NCBI RefSeq assembly: GCF_021730395.1 | Contig: NC_069364.1 | Location: 81,709,501 to 81,773,500 of the forward strand | Length of the DNA: 64,000 nucleotides | Direction: 5' to 3' | Source: Mercenaria mercenaria | Taxonomy: Eukaryota; Mollusca; Bivalvia; Venerida; Veneridae | In this document: positions 11,046-23,800 of the stretch, in pieces | Position numbering within the stretch: position 1 is the first letter of the stretch | How the letters are laid out: each line of letters starts with the position of its first letter | The notes under the pieces: model-generated | Databases searched by the model: none | The model's input: the letters and a program-made list of their open reading frames with translations, nothing else | Told to the model about the DNA's origin: nothing | Position numbers and translations under genes: made by a program

Positions 11046-11370
11046 TAGCCTCGGTAGCCTAGTGGTAGAGCGTCCGCTTCGAGTGCGGGAGGTCGTGGGT
11101 TCAATCCCAGGCCGCGTCATACCAAAGACGTAAAAAATGGTACTAGTAGCTTCCTCGCTTGGCGCTCAGCATTAAGAGGATAGTGCCAGGACTGGTCAGC
11201 CCGGTGTCAGTATAATGTGACTGTGTGGGGTATCATGCCATGTGTCTACGGCGTGATATTCCAGTGAGGCAGTACTATAAAGTTGGGCATTGTGCTCACT
11301 GCTACAAGTAGACACCGTCGTTTATATGACTGAAAAATTGTTGAAAAAGACGTTAAACCCGAAATCCTAA
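11046..11370 (+). mobile_element. tRNA-derived SINE
   Basis: The head is GCCTCGGTAGCCTAGTGGTA...GGTTCAATCCC: a tRNA-like region with A and B boxes and a CGA-type anticodon loop. It is followed by a roughly 240-bp body and a 3' end GAAAAAGACGTTAAACCCGA. The tail type is the same as in the SINE at 51597-51897. It resembles the bivalve SINEs described with a conserved central domain (RUDI-like), which is an inference. Confidence 0.8.
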
Positions 11371-12954
11371 ATTTTATGATACTAATAAAAGGTTGACTAT
11401 AATCTTTAACCGAGATAAAACTGTGACACGAGGCGTCACGCTAATTGCCAATAATAGAGAGTTTGAGATTTCAACCTTCGCCTTCCCCTTCAACGTCTCT
11501 CATATATTTCGGGTAAAACGTCACCGATATGCAACCGCATACCCATTGTCAAATATCCGCACCAGTCAAATATAATATCCAAACACACTTATTAGAATAC
11601 ACAGTTGGACAACGCAAGTACAAAGTTCTCTCAATATATAAAGCACCACAGCATAATAAGAATTCTAGTTAGACGACATTAAACTCACATCGCTTATAAG
11701 CCAATCACGAACATAATTTAACAACATTCTTCATATCCAAACTGAAGTTACACACTTTCAAAATAGCACGCAGAAAGGGCAAGTCCAAACTTGTGTATCA
11801 ATTTAACTTAAACTACAAAAAAGCATGTAATCCATGCATCACGCACAATTAACCATAAAATTTAAATATACACATCATAGCAAGATTTCTTTCATAGAAA
11901 ATTAAAATAGAGTTGCAATTAAATTTTAATCTTCTTTCCAAAGTATTATATAAATTTGAATGAACTACCCAAAGCTATTATTTATGAACAAAAGACAGAT
12001 GGTCAGTGTTTTTCGGCGACGCCGTCTAAATTCGTTTTCGTTTCCTATGCCACGTGACTTCAGTTGGCAAATCAAACTACTTGATAACGCATTATTGATA
12101 ATTTATCAAAATGGAAGATTTATGCAACGCTCTGCCTGATTGGACGAGAGTGTCAATTTCTTTCACTCTGTTGACTGTGCTACGCTGAGTGAAATGTAGC
12201 AAAGCGTTTATCCTAAACGACGCTGTTCAAAGTTTTAAAGCTAACTTTGGCTCAGTATATTTAGCAAGAATATTGATATATCTCAAAATGATAAGTAAGT
12301 TTAATAAATATGATAAAAAATTGTTCAAATACCAAAATATATCAAATTAAAGAAAGAGCTGAATACGGTCTGCGTATCACATGAATAAGGGTGTGATAAG
12401 AGTCTTTTATGTAGAGAAGTGCTTTTTAAAAGATTTTCCTTGTTACAATTGTCGTCTGTATATGAAAAGGTTTCTTGCTTTTGTGACTTATTCAGACTGC
12501 ATATTAAAATGAGTACTTGTTTGCTTTGATATATTTGTTATAAATTATTGAACTGATTTATTATATATGAATATTTTTCTTAAGCATGATATGCAAATAT
12601 TGAACTCAGTTGAAATCTGTTTCATTATATATATGATATATAATGACAGAATCTCATTACACTGAAATGAAGGTACGCTGCATACAGTTTATCTAAAGTA
12701 TGTGATATTATAACGGTCAAACTTTGCTTATGAAACAGAAATATTAAAATAATAACAATTGTATGTTTTGCTTGACCTTCACTTTTTTATAAGTGTGACG
12801 TCATTGTCCAAATATTCATGAATAGCGAATATGCATTTGTTAAAGCGGGATCAGTTGGCCTATTTTAGAAATAAATAAAAATAATAAATAAAAAAGATCC
12901 TTTAATTGATTTTTTTCTCATGTATTCTAATCAAACTTGATTGTAGCATCTTTA

Positions 12955-13330
12955 TTAGGCCCGCAGCCAACTTTGTTCAGCTGGAACATTTGACCCCTTT
13001 TAGGGGCTGCTAGAGCTAAAACTAGAAATGCCTTTATACAGCGTCTCATGAACAGCTTGGTGGATCTTTGTCATACTTGGTCAAGCGCATCATTATAAGG
13101 TCCTCTTCCAAATTTATTTATATAGGAACTTGGACCCTATTAGGGACCACTATAGCTAAAAGTAGATATGCCTTTCTTCGCATTAACCACTAAAATGTAA
13201 TGGATTTTTTTTATCAAACTCGATGTGTAACAATATCGTAAGGTCTCCTGCTATTTTGTTACAAATAGGGATAGGGACCAATTTAGCTAAAAATATAAAC
13301 ACGTTTAATGACCTCTTCTCATGAACTGCT
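12955..13330. repeat. Degenerate ~135-140-bp tandem repeat, about 3 units
   Basis: The phrases GGGGCTGCTAGAGCTAAAAC, GGGACCACTATAGCTAAAAG and GGGACCAATTTAGCTAAAAA recur at about 13004, 13144 and 13274. Each is followed by a 'cctttatacagcg...catgaac' type stretch. This is one of the short-period minisatellite blocks that dispersed elements carry in this window. It has no coding content. Confidence 0.6.
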
Positions 13331-13748
13331 TCATGAATCTTCATCAAACTACTGCTGTAATTATTCGTTTAAGGATAAAAGAAACAAAATTGCAACCCTA
13401 CGAAACCTTTGCGAAAAATTAAAAGAGAACCATTTAAATTGTTAAAGTGCGGTGTTTAGTTTTGCAATTTGAAAACTGTTAGATGAAAGATGAATGTTAG
13501 ATGAAAAATTCATAAACTTCTTCCCTTATTACAATTCGCCGACCATCATTTTTAAAGATATTTCTTGTTACAAGAGATGTCACTTTTTGACAGTCTGAAA
13601 TATACACAATTTCGTGCCAAATACTAGATTCAAACCAATCTGTAATTCGACAAAACAAATACATCTAGTCATAATTATTCAAATAACGTTAATCCGAAAA
13701 TTTGCATACCGATGATTAAATAGTAAAAGATAAATACACTTAATGTTA

Positions 13749-13918
13749 TGTGTATGTCGCATTGGTACGGGTTCGTTGCTCGTCCTACGGGTGTAGTGCG
13801 TCTAGTAGAATTCGTTGCTCATTTTTTCACAGATTTTTCTGTCAAGTGAGCAACGGACTCGTGTTGGGTGCGGTGCTGGGTGTGGGATGGTGAATCTTTT
13901 CCACATGCGACATACATA
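13749..13918. mobile_element. ~170-bp MITE
   Basis: The ends are inverted: ATGTGTATGTCGCATTGG on the left and the reverse complement of CCACATGCGACATACATAT on the right. The interior contains GTTGCTC/GAGCAAC inverted pairs around a CACAGATTTTTCTGT palindrome. It is a short non-coding foldback element. I could not settle the target duplication. Confidence 0.55.
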
Positions 13919-14062
13919 TACTGTCCTCATACCGCAGATTTATGATTAATAATATTGTAAAAGAAGAATTGTAAACAATAGATAGCTGGTTACGTTTTAC
14001 GAAACGTATTCTGTTTGCTCTCTGTAAATTAGATTTGCTCTGTACCGCTGTTTAAAACGTAT

Positions 14063-14063
<1 letters not shown>

Positions 14064-14119
<56 letters not shown>
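14064..14119. repeat. (TA)n microsatellite, with LINE-like tail nearby
   Basis: This is an uninterrupted alternating TA run. About 35 bp downstream is GAATAAATTTGATTTGATTTG (14153-14180), a pentamer tail of the kind found at LINE 3' ends. The TA run may be part of a short 5'-truncated LINE 3' UTR. Confidence 0.85.
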
Positions 14120-14122
<3 letters not shown>

Positions 14123-15599
14123 CATGTTTGTATCATGTATTATGCACTGAGTGAATAAATTTGATTTGATTTGATTTGATTTTGCGTGTATTTTATTTAT
14201 ATCAGACGTTGCTTCTAAAGTTTTCCATGTAATATCAAGTAAGCCTAAGACTCCTCTTTATAACTATGTGAAATAAAAAGCTTTGTTTCAGGATTTCTGC
14301 TTATTAAGTTATTCGATTACCCATATGTATAATTAGACTAAATTTGATGCGAAACACTATCGATAGGTATAAGAATAATGAAGTTTTGTATGGCTAATAC
14401 TTGTAACTATATACATGGAATTGAACCTGGAAGTATGAAGTGAGAAGCATTGAGATTTCGTTCAAACTTTAACTTCTACGGCATATTTGTGTCCCCAGGC
14501 GGTATCGATTATACCAGATGGGCCTTTTTGTCGTAAGAAATGAAGTTTTGAACGTCCGAAGATGTGATATCACGAAAGTCAAAACTTCAGTCTTTTTTCA
14601 TCTACTCTGTCCACATACTCGGCATCAAAGACTAAAATCAGGATGGAGGCACATGGCAGGGCAGTCATTTTACTTGAAAAATAAATAATTACGCGCGATT
14701 ATCATTTGGTGGAATATTATATTTTCACTTCCAGATAAAAACTGACACTTAATACGAGAGTTGCGTTTTAATTATAAACATACATAAAATGGTACTGGTA
14801 AGACGGAAAATTCTTCTGAGGTAACAGACAATTTCAGATCTATGATATCATGATGCAAGAAGTTTCCTGTTAGCCGTAAGGGATAACTTTATTCTTTACA
14901 TGCACGGACCCAGAGCCTGGCAGAGGGCCATTGCGGGTCAATCCCCCCTTTGGTTCTTACATTTTACAAAGAAAATCGGTTTTGAAACTCGGGGTGACCC
15001 CCTCCCCCCCCCCCCCCCGAAATGGGTGACCTCCTCTTTAAAGTTGGTGTCCCCCTAACCGAAATTCCTGGATCTGCCTGTGCTTTGCTTATAAAATAGT
15101 ATATACGTATATGCCCACAAGTTATTTTGTGCGACATTTTCCGTCTCCACCTAAAATTACTTGACTGTTTCGCTATACACATGATGACTTGGCACGATTA
15201 TATTGTGCTGTCTGAGAGTTTCGCATTATACAGAGTTATGCAGTGTGTCATGATGCCAAAACGTATGATATTAAGAAGGTATCTTTTTTTGTTTTTACAT
15301 TTTTATTCATTAAGTATACACAGATTGCACATGTTATACATTTTAAACACTTACAGATATTGTATATTAACACTGTATGTTAGAAAAACGAAAAAATAAA
15401 CATACTGCATAACAATACCTTAATATAACCAATATTAATATAGTGTGTCATCTGAGTGATATACTTAAAGGTTTTTTGTTTGATGATGTGGGGATAGAAA
15501 ATTTGGAAAAAATACCCAAACTTTTGTGAGCAAGAATGTTTGGAAAGAACATGTTTTTCGATATTAAATTCTGCGCTTCTGCATATACATATACATGCG

Positions 15600-15976
15600 T
15601 ATATAAATATAAGAGTTCAAGTTCTAAAATCATTCCATTTTGTGTTAAATATATACATTTTGTCTTTCAAAGTTGCTATTATGCGTTCAATACCAATACT
15701 CCGTGTTAGATAAAGTTTGAAAGATTCAGTTTCGGGTATATTTTTGTTATACTTGCATTTACTTATAAAATATTTGGCTAATATCAAAATGAAGTTAACA
15801 ATATTTCTTTTTATAGTATCCGTTTCTTCTTCTAACCCTAATGACACTGTTCTATAACTGAGGATATCTAATTGAATATTTTTAGTTCCGAGGAATCTTT
15901 GTAGATTAACCCAGAATTGTTGATCGCGATCATATTGAATAGGACAAGTATTTGCACGCTGGGGAAAATATTTCAT
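15600..15976 (-). mobile_element. LINE ORF2 C-terminal tail
   Basis: The minus-strand ORF (start near 15976) encodes CPIQYDRDQQFWVNLQRFLG, then VNFILILAKYFISKCKYN and ERIIATLKDKMYIFNTKWND. This is the tail that follows the Cys/His knuckle in a LINE type (FW..L..L...ILLAKYYIY.CK...F...W). It may belong to the same LINE whose knuckle is at 16876-17332, with about 0.9 kb of other sequence between. Confidence 0.65.
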
Positions 15977-16507
15977 GATGGACCTGTGAATTCTTTACTT
16001 ATGGGTGAAACAGGTCTCATAAGCGTAAATACGACTAGCTTCTACTGATTATAAAAACATACCGTACGATTTGTTGTGAATTAACTGTTGTTGTACTTTT
16101 AATAGTTCAACCGCCACCCTTGTTTAAGAGCAACATTTAAAAAACACGTTTTTTTCATCCTCAAGTAATAAGTAAGTAGACTCGCCCAGTTTAATCAATC
16201 TAGACGCATAATCTAACTATACGAGCGTCTATTTCACCCGATTTACATTCGGAACATTTTCACGCGTTTCGGGCTTTATTGTATGTTTAACATGGGATTT
16301 TTGAACCGTCCAAAGATATTGGAAATGTTTGTCTCATTGTTTATTTTTTGTAATAAAACTGTTACTGCTTTCATTTTTTACCACTCTTTTTCCACCCTTG
16401 CCCGAAAAAACAGTAATGAGTTTGTACACTGTTCAGACAATTGTGCTCTGTTGAAATTTAACCAAACACAAGTTTACCTGCATAAACAGAAAGCATGATA
16501 TGTCACC

Positions 16508-16875
16508 ATGCGCGGATCCAGAGTGGGGGTACCGGGGTTCCGGACCCCCTCTGGAAAATCTTTAAAAAAGGAAAGAAGACAAGAAGGAAAGAAAATGTTT
16601 TTCGAAAAAGGCAACATTAGGACTGCATGTAAAGTATATGCGGCTGCTGCTACATACGACCCCGACATAATTCATATTATTTATCTAAAAGAAACTAAGA
16701 ATTTTACCTTCAAGAAAGCTTGATTTTATCATTTTTCCAAATTTAACAGGTTAGTCCATAAAACTGTCCCAGAATGCAAAAAATGAAGTGCTAAATTTCA
16801 AAATGTCCAGGGTGGGGGGGGGGGGGCCAGGGGATCGGCCCCCCTCTGAGAAAATTGGCTGTGCCCGTGCATGGT
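16508..16875. repeat. Possible small dispersed element with G-run ends
   Basis: The left side reads CCATGCGCGGATCCAGAGTG and then GGTTCCGGACCCCCTCTGG. The right side contains a long G run, GATCGGCCCCCCTCTG, then GTGCCCGTGCATGG. The ends are weakly inverted (CCATGCxCGG). A related G/C-run repeat lies at about 14905-15080. Boundaries are tentative. Confidence 0.35.
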
Positions 16876-17332
16876 CACTATACCTGTCCAGTACTGGACA
16901 TTACGGTAAACGCTTCTTTCCTGCACAAATGACAATTTCGCAACTTCTGTCCGGTTTGTACAAATTTCTGGCCGCGATAAACCATTTGACTTGTTGTATT
17001 ATTTGACATTCCCAATAAAGGTGCCTCTGGATTTCTGAGACCATTGAACAGAAATCACACAACCTAGAATTTGCATTTGTAGAGATAATTGTTATTTGGT
17101 ATTATTCTCATTAGATATTTATACTGATATTCTCTTAACTTTGAATCGATAGTACACTTTGTTGGTATTGTAAAAACATGTTTCCATCTAATTTGTTCCC
17201 CTAATAATTCTGAATTCCATTTCTTTAGATTTTTGTTGCCATTGTGTGTTTGTTTAATTCGTAATTCATACAACATTTTATTCATTTTTATAGTTTGATT
17301 AATTTTATCTATTAAATATCCAGTTCCAAGTG
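16876..17332 (-). mobile_element. LINE ORF2 C-terminal region with Cys/His knuckle
   Basis: The minus strand reads LGTGYLIDKINQTIKMNKML, then WNSELLGEQIRWKHVFTIP and YQYKYLMRIIPNNNYLYKCK. After one frameshift it gives RLCDFCSMVSEIQRHLYWEC, a C-x2-C...H-x3-C type finger. The upstream part of the same ORF lies at 18119-18600, beyond a TTAA-flanked element. Confidence 0.8.
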
Positions 17333-17336
17333 TTAA

Positions 17337-18114
17337 GGTATTAGATCACTAATAGAGAACCTCCTTTTTAAAGAGTATTCAATTCCTACAATAAACCTGC
17401 TTTTACTGCAATTCTTAGGGGGGCGTAGGTTCAAGCCCTATTGGGACCAAATTTTTTTCTCCTTATTTTTCTTTTTTTCTATTTAGTTTTTACTTCTTTC
17501 AAGACTTATTATTGATTTCTTGTAAAAAAGATGAATTTGATAAGTGATTTCTTGGTGTTGAAAGTGAATTTACTACTTAAACAGAAGGGGTAGAGTTACA
17601 CATCTTTAAAAATATTGAGTTACATGCGGTGAAAGTTCTCTATTTTGCTTTCACTCTTAGATTATATATTGTGGAAGAAATTTAAGTAGGTTTTACGTCT
17701 GCCCTAAGGTTATTTTTAAATGAAGTAAGCAAAATTCAAAACAGAAACACAGGATTCGACCTTACTTTTTCAATGTTGAAGTATGAATTCTGTCGTTTAT
17801 TTGAGGCACCATAGAAAAAAAATGATATTGACATTTTTATTTCGTGTTTTATATTTGTTTACCAATAGTTTGGGGTTTCTTTTATTAAAATTAATGGTAA
17901 AATGAGTTCTCTGCAAACGTTTCGGATAGTGGCCATCACTTTGAAATTTGTCTCTACTTGAGCTTGAGGAGATACCATAAGTTATACAAAATATATAAAA
18001 AACGGCACGGTAAAAGTTGTTTAAAAATTGCAAAATAGTGCGAAACACGGTTATCTTTCAGAATATACCAAGCAAAGGCCATTTTATAAACATTACTATT
18101 AGTGATCTAATACC
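17337..18114. mobile_element. 778-bp TTAA-flanked MITE inside a LINE
   Basis: The termini are perfect 19-bp inverted repeats, GGTATTAGATCACTAATAG, flanked by TTAA at 17333-17336 and 18115-18118. The minus-strand LINE frame resumes across it (TLRRAIDKKWKN... before, LGTGYLIDK after). It has no transposase. The interior is AT-rich. The superfamily (piggyBac or Kolobok) is inferred from TTAA alone. Confidence 0.85.
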
Positions 18115-18118
18115 TTAA

Positions 18119-18600
18119 GTTGATTTGCTCTTCAGCTAAGTGTTTTTCCATTTTTTGTCAATTGCTCTTCTCAATGTCAAATAGTTAAGAAATTCACCAT
18201 TTTCAATACCATATATATATTGCATTTGTTCAAATGTTAAGAGATGTTTAGTTCGGAAGTCAAAAATGTGTTCCATGTAGAAAATGCCTCTTTCCAACCA
18301 AGGTTTGTAAAGAAACAAGTTTCCATTTGTCTGTTTTATATTTGAGTTATTCCATATTATTTCTTTCGAGTAGTTTTATAATGGTTTATAATGAATTGTG
18401 CACCAGGATATTACTATCTCTTTAAGAAAGGTGAATTTGAAATTTAATTTAGCTGCATCTGCTTTGCAAGTGTTATATTTAAATATATGTTCTCCATATT
18501 TTTCTAGGTCTTTGTTATCAAGAGAGTATCTTACGTTTGTTTCATTTCGCTTGTTAAATGTATTCATAACTTGTGTATATTGGCTCACGATATCAACATA
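18119..18600 (-). mobile_element. LINE ORF2 C-terminal region, upstream piece
   Basis: Minus-strand ORFs give LNFKFTFLKEIVISWCTIHY, then, in another stretch, KPWLERGIFYMEHIFDF and LTFEQMQYIYGIENGEFLNY with LTLRRAIDKKW. This is the W..KGI....I......L.F.Q....Y.......Y..L..AI pattern of LINE ORF2 tails. It continues in sense at 17332 after the MITE. Confidence 0.75.
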
Positions 18601-18721
18601 TCTTTTAAAAGGTTAGATTTACATCAGGTACATGGTTTATGAGTGTCTACAAGTAAAACGCGTCTTTTAAGGAATATGATGTACAAAGTACCAATTTAAA
18701 GTGAAAAGAAAACTTTAACTA

Positions 18722-19388
18722 ATACCGTGTTCACACTAGCAGATCTGGTTTATTTTTATAAGGCACTAATTGGCTATAATTGGTATTTGACATTTAAAAC
18801 CCATCAAAATATAATCCAGTTCCATCCACACTAGGCAAAGAAATGTGGCTTAAATATATACATGCAATGTTGGAAGTTAACAAATATTTTGCAATAAGCA
18901 AAAAAAGGTAACAAAGAAGGAGGCTAACAGAAACAAGAAGGAGTCATCAATGTTTAAACTTCTGTGTTCATCTAAGAATTTCTGTTCAGTCCATCTATAG
19001 TCCATTTTGAGCATCAGCATGACTCCATATCGAAATTTAATGTTTGTATTTCATCAAACACTCCAATTACTTTTGCCAGCCGTAGCATCAATTATTGGAT
19101 ACAAAAGAGAAACACATGGTATTCTTCTGCCAAAAGGTAAGATCTGTGGATTTGGGATTGTAAAACCAGTTATAACTCACATTTGCGTTCACACTTGAAA
19201 AATAATGTAGTATTACTTTTTAATATGGTATTAAAACCACCTCCCGAGGTAGTTTTAATGCTACATTACAGAAACCACTTGACCTTTACATAATTCACGG
19301 TTTAAACCACAAATAGTGTGGATGCAAACGAGTTTAAAAAATAAACCCAAGTTAATATAGGATTAAAAACGTAGTCTGAACACGGTAT
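18722..19388. mobile_element. ~667-bp MITE, probable TA target
   Basis: The left end is ATACCGTGTTCACACTA, and the right end is the reverse complement of ATACCGTGTTCAGACTA. TA lies directly outside each end (18720-18721 and 19389-19390). Inside is a secondary hairpin at about 19206-19270 (AATGTAGTATTAC...TAATGCTACATT). It has no transposase. Tc1/mariner-type target preference is suggested by the TA. Confidence 0.7.
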
Positions 19389-20841
19389 TAATTTCAAAGT
19401 ATTTCGACAAATGCATTTGTAATAGTTGGTGTTTCATGTTTTTGTTTGAAAAGTATTAACTGAATCATCTTTCAAGAACACTATCAACAATAAAATACAT
19501 TTTCATTTCCTCTCATGTATGATTTACAATGATTTATGATAAATTGTATACTGACATCATTTTATATAAAATCTAAATGTTTGGAGCAACACCAACGAGT
19601 TTTTACATTGTTCACATTGTTTCGCTTTTTTATCGTAATTGCACTAATATCCATGCGATAATTATATTAATTGAAATAATTTTATTTAATTTTCATTTTT
19701 AAACCTCTTGTAAAAGCCCTGCCCTTTTGGACAATTGATATCAAAATGCACGAAAAAAAAAAACGATCATAATTTCGGATAAATTGAATGAGCGGATAAA
19801 ATAAAGTAAGGTTCATTCTAAAGTTTGAAATCTCAAGGAATTTTAATCGGACTTCAACTTCATACGTTAACTTCGCAAGAGAAGTTGAAGGGGAAGGCGA
19901 AGGCGAAGGTTGTAATCTCAAACTCTCTATTTACTGGCCATTTTATCTACAATGTTTAACAGATCGCAACAAAGAACGATCACACCATTTGTTATCGGTT
20001 TGAATTGAGAAGTTGATGTCATTTTCAAAAATACCATTTCGAGATATTGAAAATTGCTCTCTATTCATTAATAAAAAATATTCAAATTTTAAAAAGGAAA
20101 CATCAAATAGAAGAATGTTTTATTGGTTTTATTATCAAGAAAGCAAAACTTGATAGTTCAGTGAGACCAATTCCGCTCTCCGCAAAGGAGGTAATTTATT
20201 ATCGGTATCGATGTAAATCCTACATTCGTTTTCAATCTACCTCAAAATATGCGTATTTATTATTATTTGCATGTCTAGGAAGAGTGACCTTCCTTTCTGT
20301 TGTTTACAATAAGGGTTTATAATTCGCGGTCGAAGGAGTTTCCGCGAAATTAAGACACCATTAGGTTAATTCAAAACTCTTCACAAAAATGAGATTGCAG
20401 TATCATTCTTTAAAATTTCATATGGTAGCTCATCAATTCCACTAGCTTTGCTTCTCCCTGAATTTGAGGGACAACGTGACAAGTGGACTTTTTAGGCACT
20501 CCCTGAATAAATGTGTTTTCACAATTTAATCTGCAAACTGTTTCATTTCTTCTCTTTTCAGTATAGTTGAAAAGCATATGATAATAGCTATCTTATACTG
20601 TAGAAACAATGTGTTGACTAATCACACCTTAATACATCAAGTATTGTGCATACTGTTACATTAATTCATTTATGTATTTAGACTTTACACACATTGTCTT
20701 GGCCTTGTATATGTCACTGTCAATTTGTAACTATATACTTGTTATTTCACAATTTTTTAAACCGTGTATAATTACCATCGTGACTTGACTTTACTTAATA
20801 TTTTGTTCAGCTGTATATATTACCTTTGGAAAATTAGGAAA

Positions 20842-23800
20842 ATGGTGAGGAAGATATTTCTTGTAATCGCGTGTCTGTTTTTGCATATGATATCCGCTGG
20901 GATGAGCCTCTCATTTGGCGTTTTATACAGGGAAATGAGGATAGAGTTCGGGTCAAGTCAGTCAGAAGCGGCCTGGATTGCGTCTTTTTACAACGGATTG
21001 CTAGGACTTGTGGGTAAGATTTTGAACCTTAAATAAAATAGTTACATAATTGAAAGAATGAATGTAATATCAAACAGTTGATCTTGGAGAAAATTGTGTT
21101 ATTTCATTAAGATACATTTATGATTAATTCATGTTTAATTGTTAACTGCAGACAGTAAAAAGAAGTTAAATGTTTAATTAACAGATTTTCTCTTTAATAG
21201 ACCTTTATCACCTAATACAATCGTTTCCTTTATATTGGGCGATACCCTTTCTTACACATTGATCGTTTATGAATAATTATAAAAAGTGAAATTCGCCATT
21301 TAAGTTAGAAGGCTTACTTATTATTCTGTGATGAAAATGTTAAGTTTAATTGACACAAAATGATTTAACATCAGCTTAAAAAGAACGTATAAGATATTTC
21401 AACTAAATACATTGACGTTACTTGGCCGTAATTTCGTTTTGGAATCTATCACGAAATCGTTAAATGTTCTATTATACGTATTCGTATGATGACTCTGTAG
21501 CTGACTGCTTTAAATCGCTCACTCGCCCTTGCCACTGTGGGTTCGAAATCTCGCTTGAAATGATGAATTCTTTCATAATTTAGGTCAACAAGTTGGCTTA
21601 CGGAAGGTCGGTGGTTGTACCTAGTTGCCCACTCGTGTAAAAATGTCTGGAGGGTAACATTGGGCCTTCCTCCTCCACAAAAGAAACTCAAAAGTTGCCA
21701 TCTGGTTTATAATTATCTTGGCTTGACGTTAATACAAAAGTACGTGTTTGTAAGATGAAAGCATTACACACATTGTACAGAACATTTGTTTACACAATGC
21801 CGTAGCTATGAATTTCACATAACAGGTATTCCACTGAGTTTTATTACTAACAAGATAGGTGAGAGATGGCCGGCGGTGTGTGGTTCGGTACTTCTATCAC
21901 TTGGCATGCTGGCAAGTATGTTTGCAACCAAAATGAGCAATGTGTATATGACATACGGGCTACTTGCAGGTAAGAAAGCAGTTCATATTCTCATAAATAT
22001 GTTCACTGTGTGCATTTTCACATATAATCTGTGACATCACTACCGAGTTACAAGAAAAGTAACAAAACTCTTTTAACAAACACAGTCATTCATTATTTTT
22101 GTCCTCCTAAATGGAGTATTCCCTAACTAAAATATTCCCCAGATTTTAACAAAAAGAAACCACTGTAAATTTATTTTTACTTATTTCAGTCAAGAATTGT
22201 GTAAATCTAAATATTAGATACACATAACAATAAAGTCATTACGGAATCATTTCCTTCAGAAATAAATCAAGTGTAACAATTGTATTTAGAATACCACTTT
22301 TATTAATGGGCAAATGTATTTAAATTTCCAAGGCAAGGTGATGAGATATTGACGTTCAGATGTTCATGTAATATGTTCAGTATATGTTACTGTCGTAAAT
22401 TCGGTTTTCGTTTCCCTTTTGATTTTTCTCGTTTCACAGTTTTATTATGAGTTTTGATAAATTTGAACAATATTTCTTTAGACCGGATAAAATTTGTATA
22501 TACCTTTCACCATAACTGGCGGATTTGTTTTATGGTTGGTATTTGAAGTTATGTCGGCTAAAGTTTCCATGTCCTATATTTTGAGCTAACTATGCTGCAA
22601 TAAGTCTAAAATTAAAAAGTATATTGATAAAGAAATAACAATCAGTTGTAAAGGAATTTCATTTGTAAATTTTGTTTATACCTGAGTAAAGTTAATATTT
22701 CTTTTGAAAAAGTCAAAAAACTTTGTGATGCGATACATTATATACTAGTATCATCTTTTTGAAAATCTAGAACGATAGACTATTTATAAGCATGGTCGGA
22801 TAAGCAAAACGAGCATAGCTGTAATATGTTAGTATCATATGGATAATAAATGTAAAATGATATAGGAGCAGGGTACACTTCGAATTTTGGCCCCCGTCAA
22901 TATTTGTTATAATTAGAACTTCGTGATTTTGGATGTCTGTGAATTAATTTGGAGATAATGATGGTTAATTCTTTAGAAAATTTAAACGGCCAATACATGT
23001 AAAATTCTGATGTAAGTTGTAAAACTAACTGCTGCTAGCTTTGTATGAATCGGTGAGTCACCTTGGCGTGGGAAATTCAAATCACGGAAGGGTTCCGTGC
23101 TTGTTGATTGATACTCAGGAACTTTTTCGCTATTTTGTGAAAAAAAGAGCTGGATGGGCCCCCATTCCGTTTATATCCTGAAGTTCAGTAGGGACTTTTA
23201 AGTTGAGAAATGCAATGAAATTGGGCATTGTTCCTGCAGCGGGATCATTGAGGGCTGTTCAAAAAGTGCAAAATTGATGATTTTGGCATGCTATTTTTAT
23301 GGATTGTGTAAAACTTTCGTTTTGATAATTTTCTGTATTCTTCTATGAGAGTCCTGATCTCGCCATTAATTAAAAGCACAAAACGTGCACGCAATTTATA
23401 AAATGGCCACCCTGATTCTGCTCATTAGAGAAGTGCAAAATTGCGACTCGCTACATGTAAGCCTGGCCGTGCCCAAATGTTTCGAATCTAAGTGTACCCT
23501 ACTACCTTAAGTTTAGCCGAGATAATGGACGGAACAAATACACGAGATACTTCGGTGTCAATTAAGCAAGGAACACAGAATTTAAATAGAAAAATAAATA
23601 CAATCGAATGTTTCAGGGAAGAGCGAGACGAGTGTATTTAAGATACGTAAAATTTCGTCGATGTAATTTTCGAAGTCGTTTTTTTCTTTTATTTAGTTTT
23701 TTCTTCCGTTAATTTGCTCGAAGTTTGGCGGAATGAAGACTGATGGATATATCGATCTGGCCGAAAATTCGCTTCAACGCTTTCCCCTGCTACTTTTTTT

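Noticed and set aside
11051-11122. Possible genuine tRNA gene
   Set aside because: The acceptor stem is imperfect, and the tRNA-like head continues into a SINE body with the family's 3' end, so it is a SINE head.
20764-20841. Upstream in-frame ATG extending transporter copy 1
   Set aside because: A conserved TTTTGTTCAG acceptor lies between this ATG and the TM1 start, and the upstream residues do not match copy 2, so I took the ATG at 20842.
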